A DNA stretch of 64,000 nucleotides from Mycobacterium sp. GA-0227b (GCF_001499855.1 NZ_LQIK01000023.1:310001-374000), one strand, 5' to 3'. Positions 42,522 to 52,724 are shown, counted from the first letter of the stretch. Made by a program: numbers and translations. Notes: generated by a model from the letters alone, not told the origin.

Positions 42522-43204
42522 TCGGTGCGGTCGAGCAGCTCCGGTCGACGTTGCCGGGTGCGTTGCAACCCTTGTTCTCGCCGCCATGCCGCGACCTTCG
42601 CATGGTCGCCCGACAACAGGACGTCGGGCACATCGAGGCCGCGCCAGCTCGGCGGCCGGGTATAGCTCGGCGCCTCCAGCACTCCGTGCGAGTGCGAATC
42701 ATCCTGATGCGACGCGGGATTGCCCAGCACACCGGGTAGTAATCGGACGATCGCCTCGATCATCACCAGCGCCGCCGACTCGCCGCCGGGCAGCACGTAG
42801 TCGCCGATCGACACCTCCGCGACGCGCATGCGGCGCGCCGCATCCTCGACGACCCGTTGATCGATCCCCTCGTACCGACCGCACGCGAACACGACATGCT
42901 TCTCACCGGCCCATGCCTGTGCGTCGGCCTGCCGAAACAGCCGCCCGGCCGGCGTGGGCACCACGAGAAGCGTTTCGTCCGAACAGATCTCGTCGAGCGC
43001 ATCGCCCCACACGGGGGCCTTCATCACCATTCCCGGCCCGCCGCCGTAGGGGGCGTCGTCAACCGAATGGTGTACATCATGGGTCCAGCGACGCAGGTCA
43101 TGCACGGCAAGCTCCACGATGCCCGATTCGATCGCCTTGCCGGGCAACGACTGTCGTAGCGGGTCGAGGTAGGCCGGAAATATCGTCACGACATCAATGC
43201 GCAC
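42518..43204 (-). CDS. trmD: tRNA (guanine-37-N1)-methyltransferase
   Basis: 228 residues from a GTG at 43204, two bases after the rimM stop. TrmD methylates G37 next to the anticodon and prevents +1 frameshifts. The SPOUT knot motifs are clear: [27 protein letters not shown] and [18 protein letters not shown]. The C-terminal tRNA-binding part includes [22 protein letters not shown]. It is last in the rpsP-khpA-rimM-trmD operon, a widely conserved order. Confidence 0.97.
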   Translation of the reverse strand: MRIDVVTIFPAYLDPLRQSLPGKAIESGIVELAVHDLRRWTHDVHHSVDDAPYGGGPGMVMKAPVWGDALDEICSDETLLVVPTPAGRLFRQADAQAWAGEKHVVFACGRYEGIDQRVVEDAARRMRVAEVSIGDYVLPGGESAALVMIEAIVRLLPGVLGNPASHQDDSHSHGVLEAPSYTRPPSWRGLDVPDVLLSGDHAKVAAWRREQGLQRTRQRRPELLDRTD

Positions 43205-43206
43205 GG

Positions 43207-43722
43207 TCAGATCTCCAGCAGGCCCTCGGGGGGATCGATCTCGATGAGCTGTTCGGTCAGCGAAACCGACGTCACGATCGCGCTGACGAACGGGATCAGC
43301 ACCTCACGTTCGGCGCTGCGCACCGCGAGCAGTTCACCCGCCGCGGTGTGCAACACCTCCGCCACGGTACCGATGTCATCGCCGGCCGCGGTGCGCACGT
43401 GCAAACCTTCGAGCTGATGGTCGTAGTACTCGTCGGGGTCTTCGATGGGCGGGAGCTCTCCCGAATCGACGACGAACAACGTGCCGCGCAGCGCGTCGGC
43501 GGCGTCCCGGTCTGCGACGCCGTTCAACCGCACCAGCAGCCGACCGCCGTGCGCGCGCGCTGACTCGACGACATAGTCGCGCTCGGCTCCGCCCTTGGTG
43601 GGGCGGCCGCGAAGTGACGCGCCGGGCGCGAAGCGCGCGTCGGGATCGTCGGTGCGGACGTCCACCACCACCTCACCGGTGATGCCGTGCGCTTTGACGA
43701 TGCGCCCGACAACGAGGTCCAT
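43207..43722 (-). CDS. rimM: 16S rRNA processing protein RimM
   Basis: 171 residues. RimM helps maturation of the 30S head and binds S19. The N-terminal domain ([32 protein letters not shown]) and the C-terminal PRC-barrel ([49 protein letters not shown]) are both present. It lies 6 bp after khpA and 2 bp before trmD, so the operon is tightly coupled. Confidence 0.96.
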   Translation of the reverse strand: MDLVVGRIVKAHGITGEVVVDVRTDDPDARFAPGASLRGRPTKGGAERDYVVESARAHGGRLLVRLNGVADRDAADALRGTLFVVDSGELPPIEDPDEYYDHQLEGLHVRTAAGDDIGTVAEVLHTAAGELLAVRSAEREVLIPFVSAIVTSVSLTEQLIEIDPPEGLLEI

Positions 43723-43728
43723 GTCGGA

Positions 43729-43971
43729 TTACTGGTCGGTGTCCACCACGTCGACGCGAATACCGCGACCGCCGATGCCGGCGACCAGCGTGCGGAGCGC
43801 GGTCGCGGTGCGTCCACCTCGCCCGATCACCTTGCCGAGGTCGTCGGGATGCACATGCACCTCGACGGTGCGTCCGCGCCGGTTGGTCACCATGTCGACG
43901 CGAACGTCGTCGGGGTTGTCGACGATTCCGCGGACCAGGTGTTCGACGGCGTCGACGACGACAGAACTCAC
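43729..43971 (-). CDS. khpA: KH-domain RNA-binding protein KhpA (Rv2908c-like)
   Basis: 80 residues, one KH domain. The GxxG loop is in LGKVIGRGGRTATALR; hydrophobic N-terminal helix VVDAVEHLVRGIV. KhpA-type proteins bind RNA, often with KhpB/Jag, and affect cell length in Gram-positive bacteria; targets in mycobacteria are not known from sequence. It starts with a GTG 8 bp after the rpsP stop codon. Confidence 0.93.
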   Translation of the reverse strand: MSSVVVDAVEHLVRGIVDNPDDVRVDMVTNRRGRTVEVHVHPDDLGKVIGRGGRTATALRTLVAGIGGRGIRVDVVDTDQ

Positions 43972-43979
43972 GGCCGGGC

Positions 43980-44510
43980 TCAGCTCTCGCGGGTGCTGGC
44001 GTCGGCGCCTTCGGCGGCCGCTTCGGACTCGTCCTTGGCACCCGACGGATCGGCCGTCGCCTCGGCCTCGACGGCCTTCTGATCAGCCTCGTCGCCGGCC
44101 TTTTCGGCAGCCTTTTTGGCGGGCGCCTTCTTCTTCTTGGGCTGGGTGGCCTCGGTACTCGGGCCGCCCTCGGCCTCGGCCAACGCTGCGTTGAACAGGT
44201 CGAGCTTGCTGGGCTTGGGCTCCTTGACCTTCAGCGTGCCCTCGGCGCCGGGCAGACCCTTGAACTTCTGCCAGTCACCGGTGATCTTCAGCAGCGCGAG
44301 CACGGGTTCGGTGGGCTGGGCACCGACGCCGAGCCAGTACTGGGCCCGCTCCGAGTCGATCTCGATGAGGCTGGGCTCTTCCTTCGGGTGATACCGGCCG
44401 ATGACCTCGATCGCCCGGCCCTGACGGCGGGTGCGCGCGTCGGCGACGGCGATGCGGTACTGGGGGTTGCGGATCTTGCCAAGCCGAGTGAGCTTGATCT
44501 TTACAGCCAT
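43980..44510 (-). CDS. rpsP: 30S ribosomal protein S16 with a long charged C-terminal extension
   Basis: 176 residues from the ATG at 44510 (CAGGAGAAG upstream). Residues 1-85 are S16 ([51 protein letters not shown]). The rest is an actinobacterial tail rich in Lys, Ala and Glu ([17 protein letters not shown]... then acidic), probably disordered. The open frame back to 44741 is promoter and leader DNA and is rejected. First gene of the rpsP-khpA-rimM-trmD operon. Confidence 0.96.
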   Translation of the reverse strand: MAVKIKLTRLGKIRNPQYRIAVADARTRRQGRAIEVIGRYHPKEEPSLIEIDSERAQYWLGVGAQPTEPVLALLKITGDWQKFKGLPGAEGTLKVKEPKPSKLDLFNAALAEAEGGPSTEATQPKKKKAPAKKAAEKAGDEADQKAVEAEATADPSGAKDESEAAAEGADASTRES

Positions 44511-44608
44511 GGTTGTGCTACTTCTCCTGTGATTGCCACGCTGCAATTCAGCGATCGAGACGGGTTGCCTCGGCCCGGTTTTGCCTTGCGTGTGTGACCG
44601 CCGCAGAG

Positions 44609-44646
44609 CCGGAGTCCTGCGGTAGACAGCCGCCCATTGTGCCAGA
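44609..44646 (-). promoter_or_regulatory. rpsP promoter/leader element, similar to one before rplS
   Basis: In rpsP sense: TCTGGCACAAT (44646-44636), then GGGCGGCTGTCT and GCAGGACTCCGG. TTGCCG lies 16 bases before CACAAT and could be the -35. The leader to the rpsP ATG would be about 120 bases. See the matching element at 41381-41417. Confidence 0.6.
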
Positions 44647-44789
44647 ACGGGTTCTACCGGCAAAAATCCGGCATTCTCGGCCCGGCCGTGCTTGTTGCGG
44701 CGTTGACGGGTTGATCCCACACACCAGGTGAGGGCAATCAACCCGTCAAGGCCTCCGATGGCGGCCGCGTCCGCGCCCGGTCCGGGCGC

Positions 44790-45233
44790 TCAGAGCAGCT
44801 TGTCGAAGCACTTCTCCTCGACCCGTCTGCTCATCCGCCAACCGTCGGCGGTGCGCACGAACTCGTCGACGTACCAGATCCCGACGAAGTAAATCTGACC
44901 CTCCCCGCCCATCACCATCGGGTTGAAGCAGACGGCGCGCGAGGACGCGGTGTCGCCGGCCGGATCGTAGGAGACGCGTACGTCGACGTTGCCGAGCATG
45001 TGGTAGTACGCCGGAAAGTTCGGCAGCACCTCCTTAAGCCAAGCCTTCACCTCCGGGTAGCGGCCGTCGATTCCTCCGGTGACGCGGTAGTCGATGTAGG
45101 CGTCGGCGGTGAACACCCGGTCGAGGTCGTCGAATCGCTTCTGATCGATCGCCGTGGAGTAGTCGATCAGCAGTTGCTGTATTTCCAAGCGATCCGAAAT
45201 CTCCTCGAGGCTCAACATGCGTCGATTGAACAC
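44790..45233 (-). CDS. SnoaL/NTF2-like protein (Rv2910c-like)
   Basis: 147 residues from the GTG at 45233, the length of Rv2910c as I recall it; an ATG at 45218 is the alternative. The sequence shows the NTF2-like cone fold pattern (LEIQQLLIDYSTAIDQKRFDDLDRVFT, AYIDYRVTG, WYVDEFVRTADGWRMSRR) seen in SnoaL-like cyclases and dehydratases. The Asp and Tyr positions used in catalysis by relatives are present, but the substrate is unknown. It is divergent from the first dacB2-like gene, with only 17 bases between start codons. Confidence 0.85.
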   Translation of the reverse strand: MFNRRMLSLEEISDRLEIQQLLIDYSTAIDQKRFDDLDRVFTADAYIDYRVTGGIDGRYPEVKAWLKEVLPNFPAYYHMLGNVDVRVSYDPAGDTASSRAVCFNPMVMGGEGQIYFVGIWYVDEFVRTADGWRMSRRVEEKCFDKLL

Positions 45234-45236
45234 GAC

Positions 45237-45242
45237 TAGGCT
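45237..45242 (+). promoter_or_regulatory. Candidate -10 element of the first dacB2-like gene
   Basis: TAGGCT (TANNNT) with 8 bases before the ATG at 45251, which predicts a leaderless transcript. The second dacB2-like gene has TACGCT at the same distance. The gap to the divergent gene is too short for a conventional leader. Confidence 0.4.
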
Positions 45243-45250
45243 GCCTGCCC

Positions 45251-46129
45251 ATGCGGAAGCTGTTGATCTGCTTGATGACCCTGCTGAGCCTGGCCGTCGG
45301 GGGGACCGCCGTCGCCACCGCCGCTCCTATCGGGGTCACTCAACCGTCGGGATCGGTGCCGATTCCCGACGGGCCCGCCCAGGCGTGGGTGCTCGCCGAC
45401 ATGGACAGTGGCGCCGTGCTGGCCGCGCGCGACGAGTACGGCCAGTACGCGCCCGCAAGCACGATCAAGGTGCTGCTGGCGCTGACGGTGCTCGACGAAT
45501 TGCCTCTCGACGCCACTGTGGTCGCGAACGAGGCCGACACCCAAGTCGAATGCAACTGCGCGGGCGTGACGCCCGGCATGGTCTACACCGCGCGCCAGCT
45601 GCTGGAGGCGCTGCTGCTGGTGTCGGGCAACGACGCGGCGAACACGTTGGCCACCATGCTCGGCGGCCACGACGTCGCCATCACCAAGATGAACGCCAAG
45701 GCCGCGTTGCTCGGCGCGCACGGCACCAACGTGGGCTCGCCGTCGGGACTCGACGGCCCCGGTATCGACATGTGGTCGTCGCCGCACGATCTGGCGGTCA
45801 TCTTCCGCGCCGCGATGGCCAACCCGGTGTTCGCCTCGATCACCGCCCAGCCCACCGCGGTCTTTCCCACCGAGGCCGGCGACAAAGTTCTAGTCAACCA
45901 GGACGAACTGCTCAAGCGGTATCCGGGCACGCTCGGCGGCAAGACGGGATTCACCGATCGCGCACAGAAGACCTTCGTCGGTGCCGCCGAACGCAACGGC
46001 CGCCGACTGGTCGTCGCGTTGATGTACGGGATGGACAAGCCGGGCCAGCCGACGTACTGGGATCAGGCCGCGAGCCTGTTCGACTGGGGTTTTGCGCTCA
46101 ATCCGGGAGCCAGCATCGGCACGCTGTGA
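45251..46129 (+). CDS. dacB2: D-alanyl-D-alanine carboxypeptidase (DacB2 type), first copy
   Basis: 292 residues. Signal peptide (MRKLLICLMTLLSLAVGGTAV...APIG), then a penicillin-binding domain: SxxK in PASTIKVLLAL (Ser nucleophile near residue 75), SxN in LVSGNDAANTL, KTG in GGKTGFTDRA. It trims the fifth D-Ala from peptidoglycan stems and limits cross-linking. A C-terminal amphipathic helix is short, and no transmembrane anchor is obvious. M. tuberculosis has one such gene here (Rv2911); this window has two in tandem. Confidence 0.93.
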   Translation: MRKLLICLMTLLSLAVGGTAVATAAPIGVTQPSGSVPIPDGPAQAWVLADMDSGAVLAARDEYGQYAPASTIKVLLALTVLDELPLDATVVANEADTQVECNCAGVTPGMVYTARQLLEALLLVSGNDAANTLATMLGGHDVAITKMNAKAALLGAHGTNVGSPSGLDGPGIDMWSSPHDLAVIFRAAMANPVFASITAQPTAVFPTEAGDKVLVNQDELLKRYPGTLGGKTGFTDRAQKTFVGAAERNGRRLVVALMYGMDKPGQPTYWDQAASLFDWGFALNPGASIGTL

Positions 46130-46189
46130 CCGCGCCCGTGAGTTGCTGAATCGCAACCGATCCGAGACCGGGACGGCGAACGCGGGCGA

Positions 46190-46195
46190 TACGCT
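46190..46195 (+). promoter_or_regulatory. Candidate -10 element of the second dacB2-like gene
   Basis: TACGCT (TANNNT) with 8 bases before the ATG at 46204, the same spacing as in the first copy; it suggests leaderless transcription of each copy from its own promoter. Confidence 0.4.
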
Positions 46196-46203
46196 CGGCG
46201 GCC

Positions 46204-47061
46204 ATGCGAGGCATGTTGGCTGCGTTGGCCATTGCGCTGGCCACCGCGCTGACCTTGGCAACGAGCCTGGCCATCAGCGTCGCGTCACCGGCGTCCGCCC
46301 AGCCCGGAAGCGAACCGTCGGGCGCCGTCGCGCTGCCGGACGGACCGGCGCAGTCCTGGTTACTCGCCGACCTCGATTCCGGCCGAATCCTGGCTTCCCG
46401 CAACCCTCACGAGCCGCACGCGCCCGCGAGCACCATCAAGGCGTTGCTCGCCATGGTCGTGCTCGACCAGCTTCCGCTGAACGGGGCGATCGCGGCCCGT
46501 CCGGCGGCCGCCGACGTCGAATGTTCTTGTGCGGGAGTAAAAGCGGGGCGTGCCTACACGGTGCGTCAACTGCTCGACGGGTTGATGCTGGTGTCGGGCA
46601 ACGACGCCGCCAATGTTCTTGCCGACGGCCTCGGCGGCTATCGAGTCGCGGTCGCGAAGATGAACGCCAAGGCGTCGACGCTGGGAGCGCGCAGCACGCG
46701 CGTCTCCTCCCCGTCGGGGCTGGACGGTCCGGGGATGGAGTCGGTCACCACCGCCAATGACCTCGCGATGATCTACCGCCAAGCGCTGCGGTATCCCGCG
46801 TTCGCCGCGATCGTGCGCCAGCCGTCGTCACTGTTTCCGACCGACAACGGCCCGAAGACCATCACGAACCAGAACGAGTTGCTGAAGCGGTATCCGGGCA
46901 CGCTCGTCGGCAAGACCGGCTACACCAACCTGGCCCGCGACACGTTCGTCGCCGCCGCACAACGCAACGGTCGCCGGCTGGTGGTCGCGCAGCTCTACGG
47001 CAACGGCGACCTCTACGGCCAGGCGATCGACCTCTTCGACTGGGGCTTCAGGCAGCCCTAA
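46204..47061 (+). CDS. D-alanyl-D-alanine carboxypeptidase (DacB2 type), second copy
   Basis: 285 residues with a signal peptide (MRGMLAALAIALATALTL...). Motifs SxxK (PASTIKALLAM), SxN (LVSGNDAANVL) and KTG (VGKTGYTNLA) match those of the gene 74 bp upstream, and the two proteins align along their length with many identical blocks (for example ELLKRYPGTL). It is an old tandem duplicate rather than a recent one. Differences near the SxN motif (LADGLGGYRVAVAKMNAKAS) leave the active site intact, so both should be active carboxypeptidases. Confidence 0.92.
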   Translation: MRGMLAALAIALATALTLATSLAISVASPASAQPGSEPSGAVALPDGPAQSWLLADLDSGRILASRNPHEPHAPASTIKALLAMVVLDQLPLNGAIAARPAAADVECSCAGVKAGRAYTVRQLLDGLMLVSGNDAANVLADGLGGYRVAVAKMNAKASTLGARSTRVSSPSGLDGPGMESVTTANDLAMIYRQALRYPAFAAIVRQPSSLFPTDNGPKTITNQNELLKRYPGTLVGKTGYTNLARDTFVAAAQRNGRRLVVAQLYGNGDLYGQAIDLFDWGFRQP

Positions 47062-47068
47062 ATCTTGT

Positions 47069-47128
47069 GCGAGCGACCGCGTTTGCCCGCGACACGCCGC
47101 CATTGCGCGGCATTTTGCGGTCGCTCGC
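47069..47128. repeat. Long intergenic inverted repeat (12-bp arms)
   Basis: GCGAGCGACCGC at 47069-47080 and its perfect complement GCGGTCGCTCGC at 47117-47128, with smaller GCGCGG/CCGCGC-type stems inside. It fills the gap between the convergent dacB2-like and amidohydrolase genes and could end transcription from both sides. Similar-looking elements are at 55652 and 60071. Confidence 0.7.
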
Positions 47129-47131
47129 GCG

Positions 47132-48220
47132 TCACGGGAAAGCGCGGCCCCGCAGGATGACCAGATCCGGCTGGTTGACGACGGAGGCGCCGAGCCGCGG
47201 ATCGTCGGCGTAGCACACCAGGTCCGCGGGTGCGCCGTGCTGGATACCCGGCCGGCCCAGCCACTCGCGTGCGCTCCAGCAGGCAGCACCCAACGCCTCG
47301 GTGGCGCTCATGCCGATGCCCTTGAGCGCGTCGATCTCATCGGCGATGCGACCGTGCGCGACCATGCTGCCCGCGTCGGTACCGGCGAATATCGGTATGC
47401 CGGCCTCTCGGGCCGCGGCGATGCGCGGGTAACTCTTCTCGTGCAGGTCGCGCATGTGTCGCGCGTATTTCTGGTACTTCTCGGCGGCGGCGTCGGCGAT
47501 GCCCGGAAAGTTCGCGATGTTGATCAACGTCGGCACCAGCGCAGTGCCGTGCTCGACCATCATGTCGATGGTGTCGTCGGTCAGGCCGGTGCCGTGCTCG
47601 ATGCAATCGATACCGGCCTTGATCAGCCCCGGCAGCGCGTCCTCGCCGAACACGTGGGCGGTCACGCGGGCACCGTTGTCGTGGGCGGCATCGATCGCGG
47701 CCTTGAGCACGTCGTCGGACCACAACGGTGCGAGATCGCCGACTTCCCGGTCGATCCAGTCGCCGACGAGCTTGACCCAACCGTCGCCGAACCGCGCCTG
47801 CTCGGCCACCGCGGCCGGCAGCGCGGACTCGTCGTCGAGTTCGATCGCGAATCCACGCTGGTAGCGCTTCGGCCTGGCGAGGTGGCGGCCGGCCCGGATG
47901 ATCTCGGGCAGATCGTCGTGGTCGGCGAGGCTGCGGGTGTCGACGGGCGATCCGCAGTCGCGGAGCAGCAGCGCTCCCGCATCGCGTTCGACCTCGGCCT
48001 GCTCGATGCAGTCGTCGAGGTTGTCGAGCGCGCCGTGCGCGCCGAGCCCGACGTGGCAGTGCGCGTCGACGAGTCCGGGCAGTATCCAGCCGTCAGCCCG
48101 GTCGGCACCGAAGACGGTCTGAGCTCCGCTCACCGGTTCGGCGCTCAGCACACCGTCGACGATCCACCACTCCACCGGCTCCTCGTCGGGAAGTCCCCGA
48201 CCGCGCACATGGAGGCGCAT
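47132..48220 (-). CDS. Amidohydrolase (Rv2915c-like)
   Basis: 362 residues. TIM-barrel metal-dependent amidohydrolase: the first metal motif is DAHCHVGLG (HxH), followed by the carboxylated-Lys region (DGWVKLVGDWIDREVG), AHVFGEDA, the IEHGTGLTDDTIDMM histidine motif and the metal-binding Asp in FAGTDAGSMVAHG. It resembles imidazolonepropionase/prolidase-like members; the substrate is not known. It ends the ffh side of the block (2 bp from ffh), so it is probably co-transcribed with ffh. Confidence 0.9.
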   Translation of the reverse strand: MRLHVRGRGLPDEEPVEWWIVDGVLSAEPVSGAQTVFGADRADGWILPGLVDAHCHVGLGAHGALDNLDDCIEQAEVERDAGALLLRDCGSPVDTRSLADHDDLPEIIRAGRHLARPKRYQRGFAIELDDESALPAAVAEQARFGDGWVKLVGDWIDREVGDLAPLWSDDVLKAAIDAAHDNGARVTAHVFGEDALPGLIKAGIDCIEHGTGLTDDTIDMMVEHGTALVPTLINIANFPGIADAAAEKYQKYARHMRDLHEKSYPRIAAAREAGIPIFAGTDAGSMVAHGRIADEIDALKGIGMSATEALGAACWSAREWLGRPGIQHGAPADLVCYADDPRLGASVVNQPDLVILRGRAFP

Positions 48221-48222
48221 CC

Positions 48223-49800
48223 CTATTTCTGGCCCGGGAACTTCAGCTTGGACAGGTCGATGTCGGCCAGTCCCGGTGGGAGCTCATCGAGGCCCTTGGG
48301 CATATCGGACAGATCGGGGAACCCCGCGGGCATCCCCGGCATTCCTGCGCCGAGCGGATTGCGCACCTTCGGCGGCGTCGGCCCGCTCCCCTTCTTCCGG
48401 CCCTTCTGCCCCTTCTTACCCTTCTTGCCCTTGCGGTTGGATGGCTTGCGGCCGAACGGCATTCCCATCTGCCCGGCCATCTGCGACATCATCTTGCGGG
48501 CTTCGAAGAACCGCTCGACAAGCTGGTTCACCTCGCCGACCGTCACACCGGAGCCATTGGCGATGCGAAGCCGGCGCGAGCCGTTGATGATCTTGGGATC
48601 GGCACGCTCCTCGGGTGTCATGCCGCGGATGATCGCCTGCAGGCGATCGAGTTGCTTGTCGTCGACCGCGGCCAGCGCATCCTTCATCTGGCCCGCGCCG
48701 GGCAGCATGCCGAGCAGGTTGCCGATCGGACCCATCTTGCGGATCGCCAGCATCTGCTCGAGGAAGTCCTCCAGCGTCAGTTCGCCGCTGCCGATCTTGG
48801 CGGCGGCCTCCTCGGCTTGCTGGGCGTCGAAGACCTGCTCGGCCTGCTCGATCAACGACAGCACGTCGCCCATGCCGAGGATGCGACTGGCCATCCGATC
48901 GGGGTGGAAGACGTCGAAGTCCTCGAGCTTCTCTCCGCTCGAGGCGAACAGGATCGGCACGCCGGTGATCTCGCGGACCGACAGCGCGGCCCCACCACGG
49001 GCGTCGCCGTCGAGCTTGGTCAGCACGACGCCGGTGAAGCCGACGCCCTCGCGGAACGCCTCGGCGGTCGTGACGGCGTCCTGGCCGATCATCGCGTCCA
49101 GCACGAAGATCACTTCGTCCGGGTCGACGGCCTGCTTGATCGCGGCGGCCTGACCCATCAGCTCCTCGTCGATACCGAGGCGGCCCGCCGTGTCGACGAT
49201 GACCACGTCGAAATGCTTGGTCCGGGCCTCGGCGAGACCGGCGGCGGCGACCGCGACCGGATCACCGGGCGCCGCGTCCGCCGATCCCCCGCTGCCCTCG
49301 GGTCCGACACCGGGGTGCGGTGCGAAGACCGCGACGCCGGCACGCTCGCCCACGATCTGCAGCTGACTCACGGCCCCCGGCCGCTGCAGGTCGCATGCCA
49401 CCAGAAGCGGCGTATGCCCTTGCCCGCGAAGCCATTTCGCGAGCTTTCCGGCCAAGGTTGTCTTACCGGAGCCTTGCAGACCGGCCAGCATGATCACGGT
49501 CGGCGGAGTCTTGGCGTACGCCAGCGTGCGGGTCTCCCCGCCGAGGATGCCGATCAGTTCCTCGTTGACGATCTTGACGACCTGCTGGGCCGGGTTGAGG
49601 GCGCCGGACACCTCGGCGCCGCGGGCGCGCTCCTTGATGCGGTTGACGAAAGCGCGCACGACGGGCAGCGACACGTCGGCTTCCAGCAACGCCAACCGGA
49701 TCTCACGGGTCGTCGCATCGATATCGGCGTCGGTCAACCGCCCCTTGCCACGCAGGCCCTGCAGGGCGCCGGTCAACCGGTCGGACAGGGATTCAAACAC
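48223..49800 (-). CDS. ffh: Signal recognition particle protein Ffh
   Basis: 525 residues. N domain, then the GTPase: G1 GLQGSGKTTLAGKLAKW, DLQRPGAV, G3 DTAGRLG, G4 TKLDGDARGG. The methionine-rich M domain (MLAIRKMGPIGNLLGMLPGAG, NGSRRLRIANGSGVTVGEVNQL) binds the 4.5S RNA and signal sequences. A Gly/Ser/Asp insert (EGSGGSADAAPGDP) precedes DVVIVDTAGRL; such an insert is a mycobacterial trait. The C-terminal tail is a Lys-rich stretch (NRKGKKGKKGQKGRKKG) followed by Met/Pro/Gly-rich residues. With FtsY (54283) it targets membrane proteins to SecYEG. Confidence 0.97.
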   Translation of the reverse strand: MFESLSDRLTGALQGLRGKGRLTDADIDATTREIRLALLEADVSLPVVRAFVNRIKERARGAEVSGALNPAQQVVKIVNEELIGILGGETRTLAYAKTPPTVIMLAGLQGSGKTTLAGKLAKWLRGQGHTPLLVACDLQRPGAVSQLQIVGERAGVAVFAPHPGVGPEGSGGSADAAPGDPVAVAAAGLAEARTKHFDVVIVDTAGRLGIDEELMGQAAAIKQAVDPDEVIFVLDAMIGQDAVTTAEAFREGVGFTGVVLTKLDGDARGGAALSVREITGVPILFASSGEKLEDFDVFHPDRMASRILGMGDVLSLIEQAEQVFDAQQAEEAAAKIGSGELTLEDFLEQMLAIRKMGPIGNLLGMLPGAGQMKDALAAVDDKQLDRLQAIIRGMTPEERADPKIINGSRRLRIANGSGVTVGEVNQLVERFFEARKMMSQMAGQMGMPFGRKPSNRKGKKGKKGQKGRKKGSGPTPPKVRNPLGAGMPGMPAGFPDLSDMPKGLDELPPGLADIDLSKLKFPGQK

Positions 49801-49821
49801 TTAAGCCTCCTGCGGCCTAGC

Positions 49822-52275
49822 CTAACTGGCCTCGGAGACCGCCTTGGCGGGCGGCGGCGCGGGCAGCACCGCGTACAGGTCACGCTCGATGTCGTCGCGA
49901 ACGGCCGCGCCGGCGGTGATACCGAACACATCCACCACCGAGGAGCCCAGCGTGGTCACCTTCGCCCAGGCGATGTCGACGCCATCGCGCTCGAACACCG
50001 CGGTGAGCCTCGCCAGCAGACCGGTGCGGTCGGTGCTGCGGATCTGCACGATCAGCTCGCCCGGGTTAGCGCCCTCCGACCACAGGATGCGCGGTGGAGC
50101 GGTGACATGATTGATCGGCACCGCTGCCAACACCTCACCGGCACGGGTGGTGCCGTGTTGCGCGGCGTCGCGATCGCGGCGGTCGAGTGACTCGAGCACG
50201 TCGAGTTCGCCGTCGAGGGCGAGGATGAACTGCTGACGCAACAGCTCGCCGGCGGGTGGTGATCCGAAATGCGGTGAGACGACGAACGTGTTGATCGCCG
50301 AGCCCTGGTGGCCGTTGACCGACGCCGAGTGCACCCGCAGCGAATTCAGCGCCAGCACCCCGGCGGCCTTCGACAGCAGCCCCCGTCTGTCCGGCGCGAT
50401 GATCGTGACGTTGTAGATGTGCGGGCTGTCCGCCGGCGTCAACTCGACATGCACCCCAACCTCGGCCGCCAGTGAAAGATACCGCGGGTCAATGGGATCC
50501 GGTTCGGGCAGCGGCTCGCCGGCCATCACCATCTTGCACCGGTGGACCAAGTCGCCGATCAGCGACGCCTTCCAGTCGCCCCAGACGCCGGGGCCTGTCG
50601 CCAGTGAATCCGCTTCGGCGAGCACATGCAGCAATTCCAGCAGCACGGCGTCGCCGTCGAGATCGGCGACCACCGCTGCGATCGTGTTGGGGTCTTGCAG
50701 GTCGCGCCGTGTCGCGGTGTGCGGCAACAGGAGATGATGGCGCACGACCTTGGACAACACCTCGACGTCCGAGGGCCACAGGCCCAGTCGGGTGCCGATC
50801 TGGGTCGCCAACTCGGCGCCGATGACGCTGTGATCGCCGCCGCGTCCCTTACCGATGTCGTGGCACAGCGCGCCCAGCATCAACAGGTCGGGTCGAGACA
50901 CGCGCGTGGTGAAAGCGCTTGCGCGCGAGACTGTTTCGACGAGGTGCCGGTCGACGGTCCAGATGTGCACGACGTCACGCGGCGGAAGGTCGCGGACCGC
51001 GCCCCACTCCGGGAACAGCCGGCCCCACAGACCGGTGCGGTCCAGCGCCTCGATCGTGGCGACCGCCGACGGCCCCGCTGCGAGCATCACCAGCAGGTCC
51101 TTCAGAGCCTGCCGCGGCCAGGGCGTGCGGAGCTCGGGCGCCGCCTCGGCAAGCCGGGCCAGCGTGGATGCGGCCATGGGCAGCCCGGTGGTCGCCGAGG
51201 CGGCGGCCACCCGCAGGATCAGGCCGGGGTCGCGTTCGGGTCGGGCGTCGCGCGCGAGGATCACCTCGCCGCCGAACTCGATGACGCCCTCGTCGAGGGG
51301 GCGGCGGGTGGGGCGGCGCAGCGACGCGAATCCGCGGCGGGGCAGCGCGTTCGCCGCGGTGCGGACACCGGCGTCGACGTAGAAGCTGATGGTGCGCGCG
51401 GCATCGGAGAGCGTGCGGGCCAGATCGAAGCGGTCCCCGATGTGTAGTGCGGCGCCGATCTCGTCGGCATGCTGGGCCAGCAGCAGGTCTCGCCCGCGCC
51501 CGGCGACCCTGTGCAGCTCGGTCCGCACGTTGAGCAACGCCAGGTGGGCCTCCCCCAGCGTTCCGAGCGGCGAGGCGGAGGTCCGATTGGGGTAGACGTC
51601 GGTCAGCTGCGCGATCGCCAGCGCGTTGAGCAGTTGCACGTCGCGCAGACCGCCGCGGCCACACTTGAGATCCGGCTCGGCACGGTGCGCGATCTCACCG
51701 CTGCGTTGCCAGCGCGCCCGGGTGTGTTCGACGAGTTCGTCGAAGCGCGAGACGATTCCGGTGCGCCACTGCCGACGGGCGCCCGCGATCAGCAATGCCG
51801 ACAGGTCCGCATCGCCCGCGATGTGCCGCGCTTCCAGCATTGCCAGGCCCGCCGAGATGTCATCGCCGCCCACCTTCAACGCCTCGGGTACCGTCCGCAC
51901 ACTGTGATCGAGACGAATGTTGGCGTCCCACAACGGGTACCACAACAGCTCTGCTACCTGCCCGACCAAGTCGGGCGGCATGTTGTCGTGCAACAGCGTC
52001 AGGTCGAGGTCGGAGTACGGCACGAATTCGCCCCGGCCGAGTCCACCGGTCGCGACGATGGCGAAGCCGCTGGTGGGTGTGATGCCGACCTCGGCGGCCT
52101 TCGTGGTGAGCCAAAACTCGTACAGATCCTGCAGTGCCTGCCGCAAAGCTGCCGAATTCAGTTGGCGGGCAGTGCCTGCCAGCAACTGCTTGCTCGCAGC
52201 GGCGAGGTCCGTCGCTGGCCGAGACGAGCCCGCCGCCGGCGCCACCCATCGGGGATCGGGTTTCTGCTCAGTCAT
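49822..52275 (-). CDS. glnD: Bifunctional PII-modifying nucleotidyltransferase/hydrolase
   Basis: 817 residues. N-terminal nucleotidyltransferase ([18 protein letters not shown] with the metal-binding Asp pair), a helical linker, the HD hydrolase domain ([22 protein letters not shown] near residue 470), and two C-terminal ACT domains ([40 protein letters not shown]) that sense glutamine. In actinobacteria GlnD adenylylates the PII protein GlnB/GlnK at Tyr51. It is third in the amt-glnB-glnD operon, 77 bp after glnB. Confidence 0.96.
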   Translation of the reverse strand: MTEQKPDPRWVAPAAGSSRPATDLAAASKQLLAGTARQLNSAALRQALQDLYEFWLTTKAAEVGITPTSGFAIVATGGLGRGEFVPYSDLDLTLLHDNMPPDLVGQVAELLWYPLWDANIRLDHSVRTVPEALKVGGDDISAGLAMLEARHIAGDADLSALLIAGARRQWRTGIVSRFDELVEHTRARWQRSGEIAHRAEPDLKCGRGGLRDVQLLNALAIAQLTDVYPNRTSASPLGTLGEAHLALLNVRTELHRVAGRGRDLLLAQHADEIGAALHIGDRFDLARTLSDAARTISFYVDAGVRTAANALPRRGFASLRRPTRRPLDEGVIEFGGEVILARDARPERDPGLILRVAAASATTGLPMAASTLARLAEAAPELRTPWPRQALKDLLVMLAAGPSAVATIEALDRTGLWGRLFPEWGAVRDLPPRDVVHIWTVDRHLVETVSRASAFTTRVSRPDLLMLGALCHDIGKGRGGDHSVIGAELATQIGTRLGLWPSDVEVLSKVVRHHLLLPHTATRRDLQDPNTIAAVVADLDGDAVLLELLHVLAEADSLATGPGVWGDWKASLIGDLVHRCKMVMAGEPLPEPDPIDPRYLSLAAEVGVHVELTPADSPHIYNVTIIAPDRRGLLSKAAGVLALNSLRVHSASVNGHQGSAINTFVVSPHFGSPPAGELLRQQFILALDGELDVLESLDRRDRDAAQHGTTRAGEVLAAVPINHVTAPPRILWSEGANPGELIVQIRSTDRTGLLARLTAVFERDGVDIAWAKVTTLGSSVVDVFGITAGAAVRDDIERDLYAVLPAPPPAKAVSEAS

Positions 52276-52352
52276 CTCGGTTTCTCCCGCCCTGTCGAGA
52301 ACTGCTCATGGTGTCATCGGTCGGGAGATGAACTCTCAGTTCTTCAAGCGGC

Positions 52353-52724
<372 letters not shown>

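Noticed and set aside
47237..49153. 638-codon plus ORF opposite the amidohydrolase and ffh
   Set aside because: It is antisense to two well-defined genes; the product has no consistent domain.
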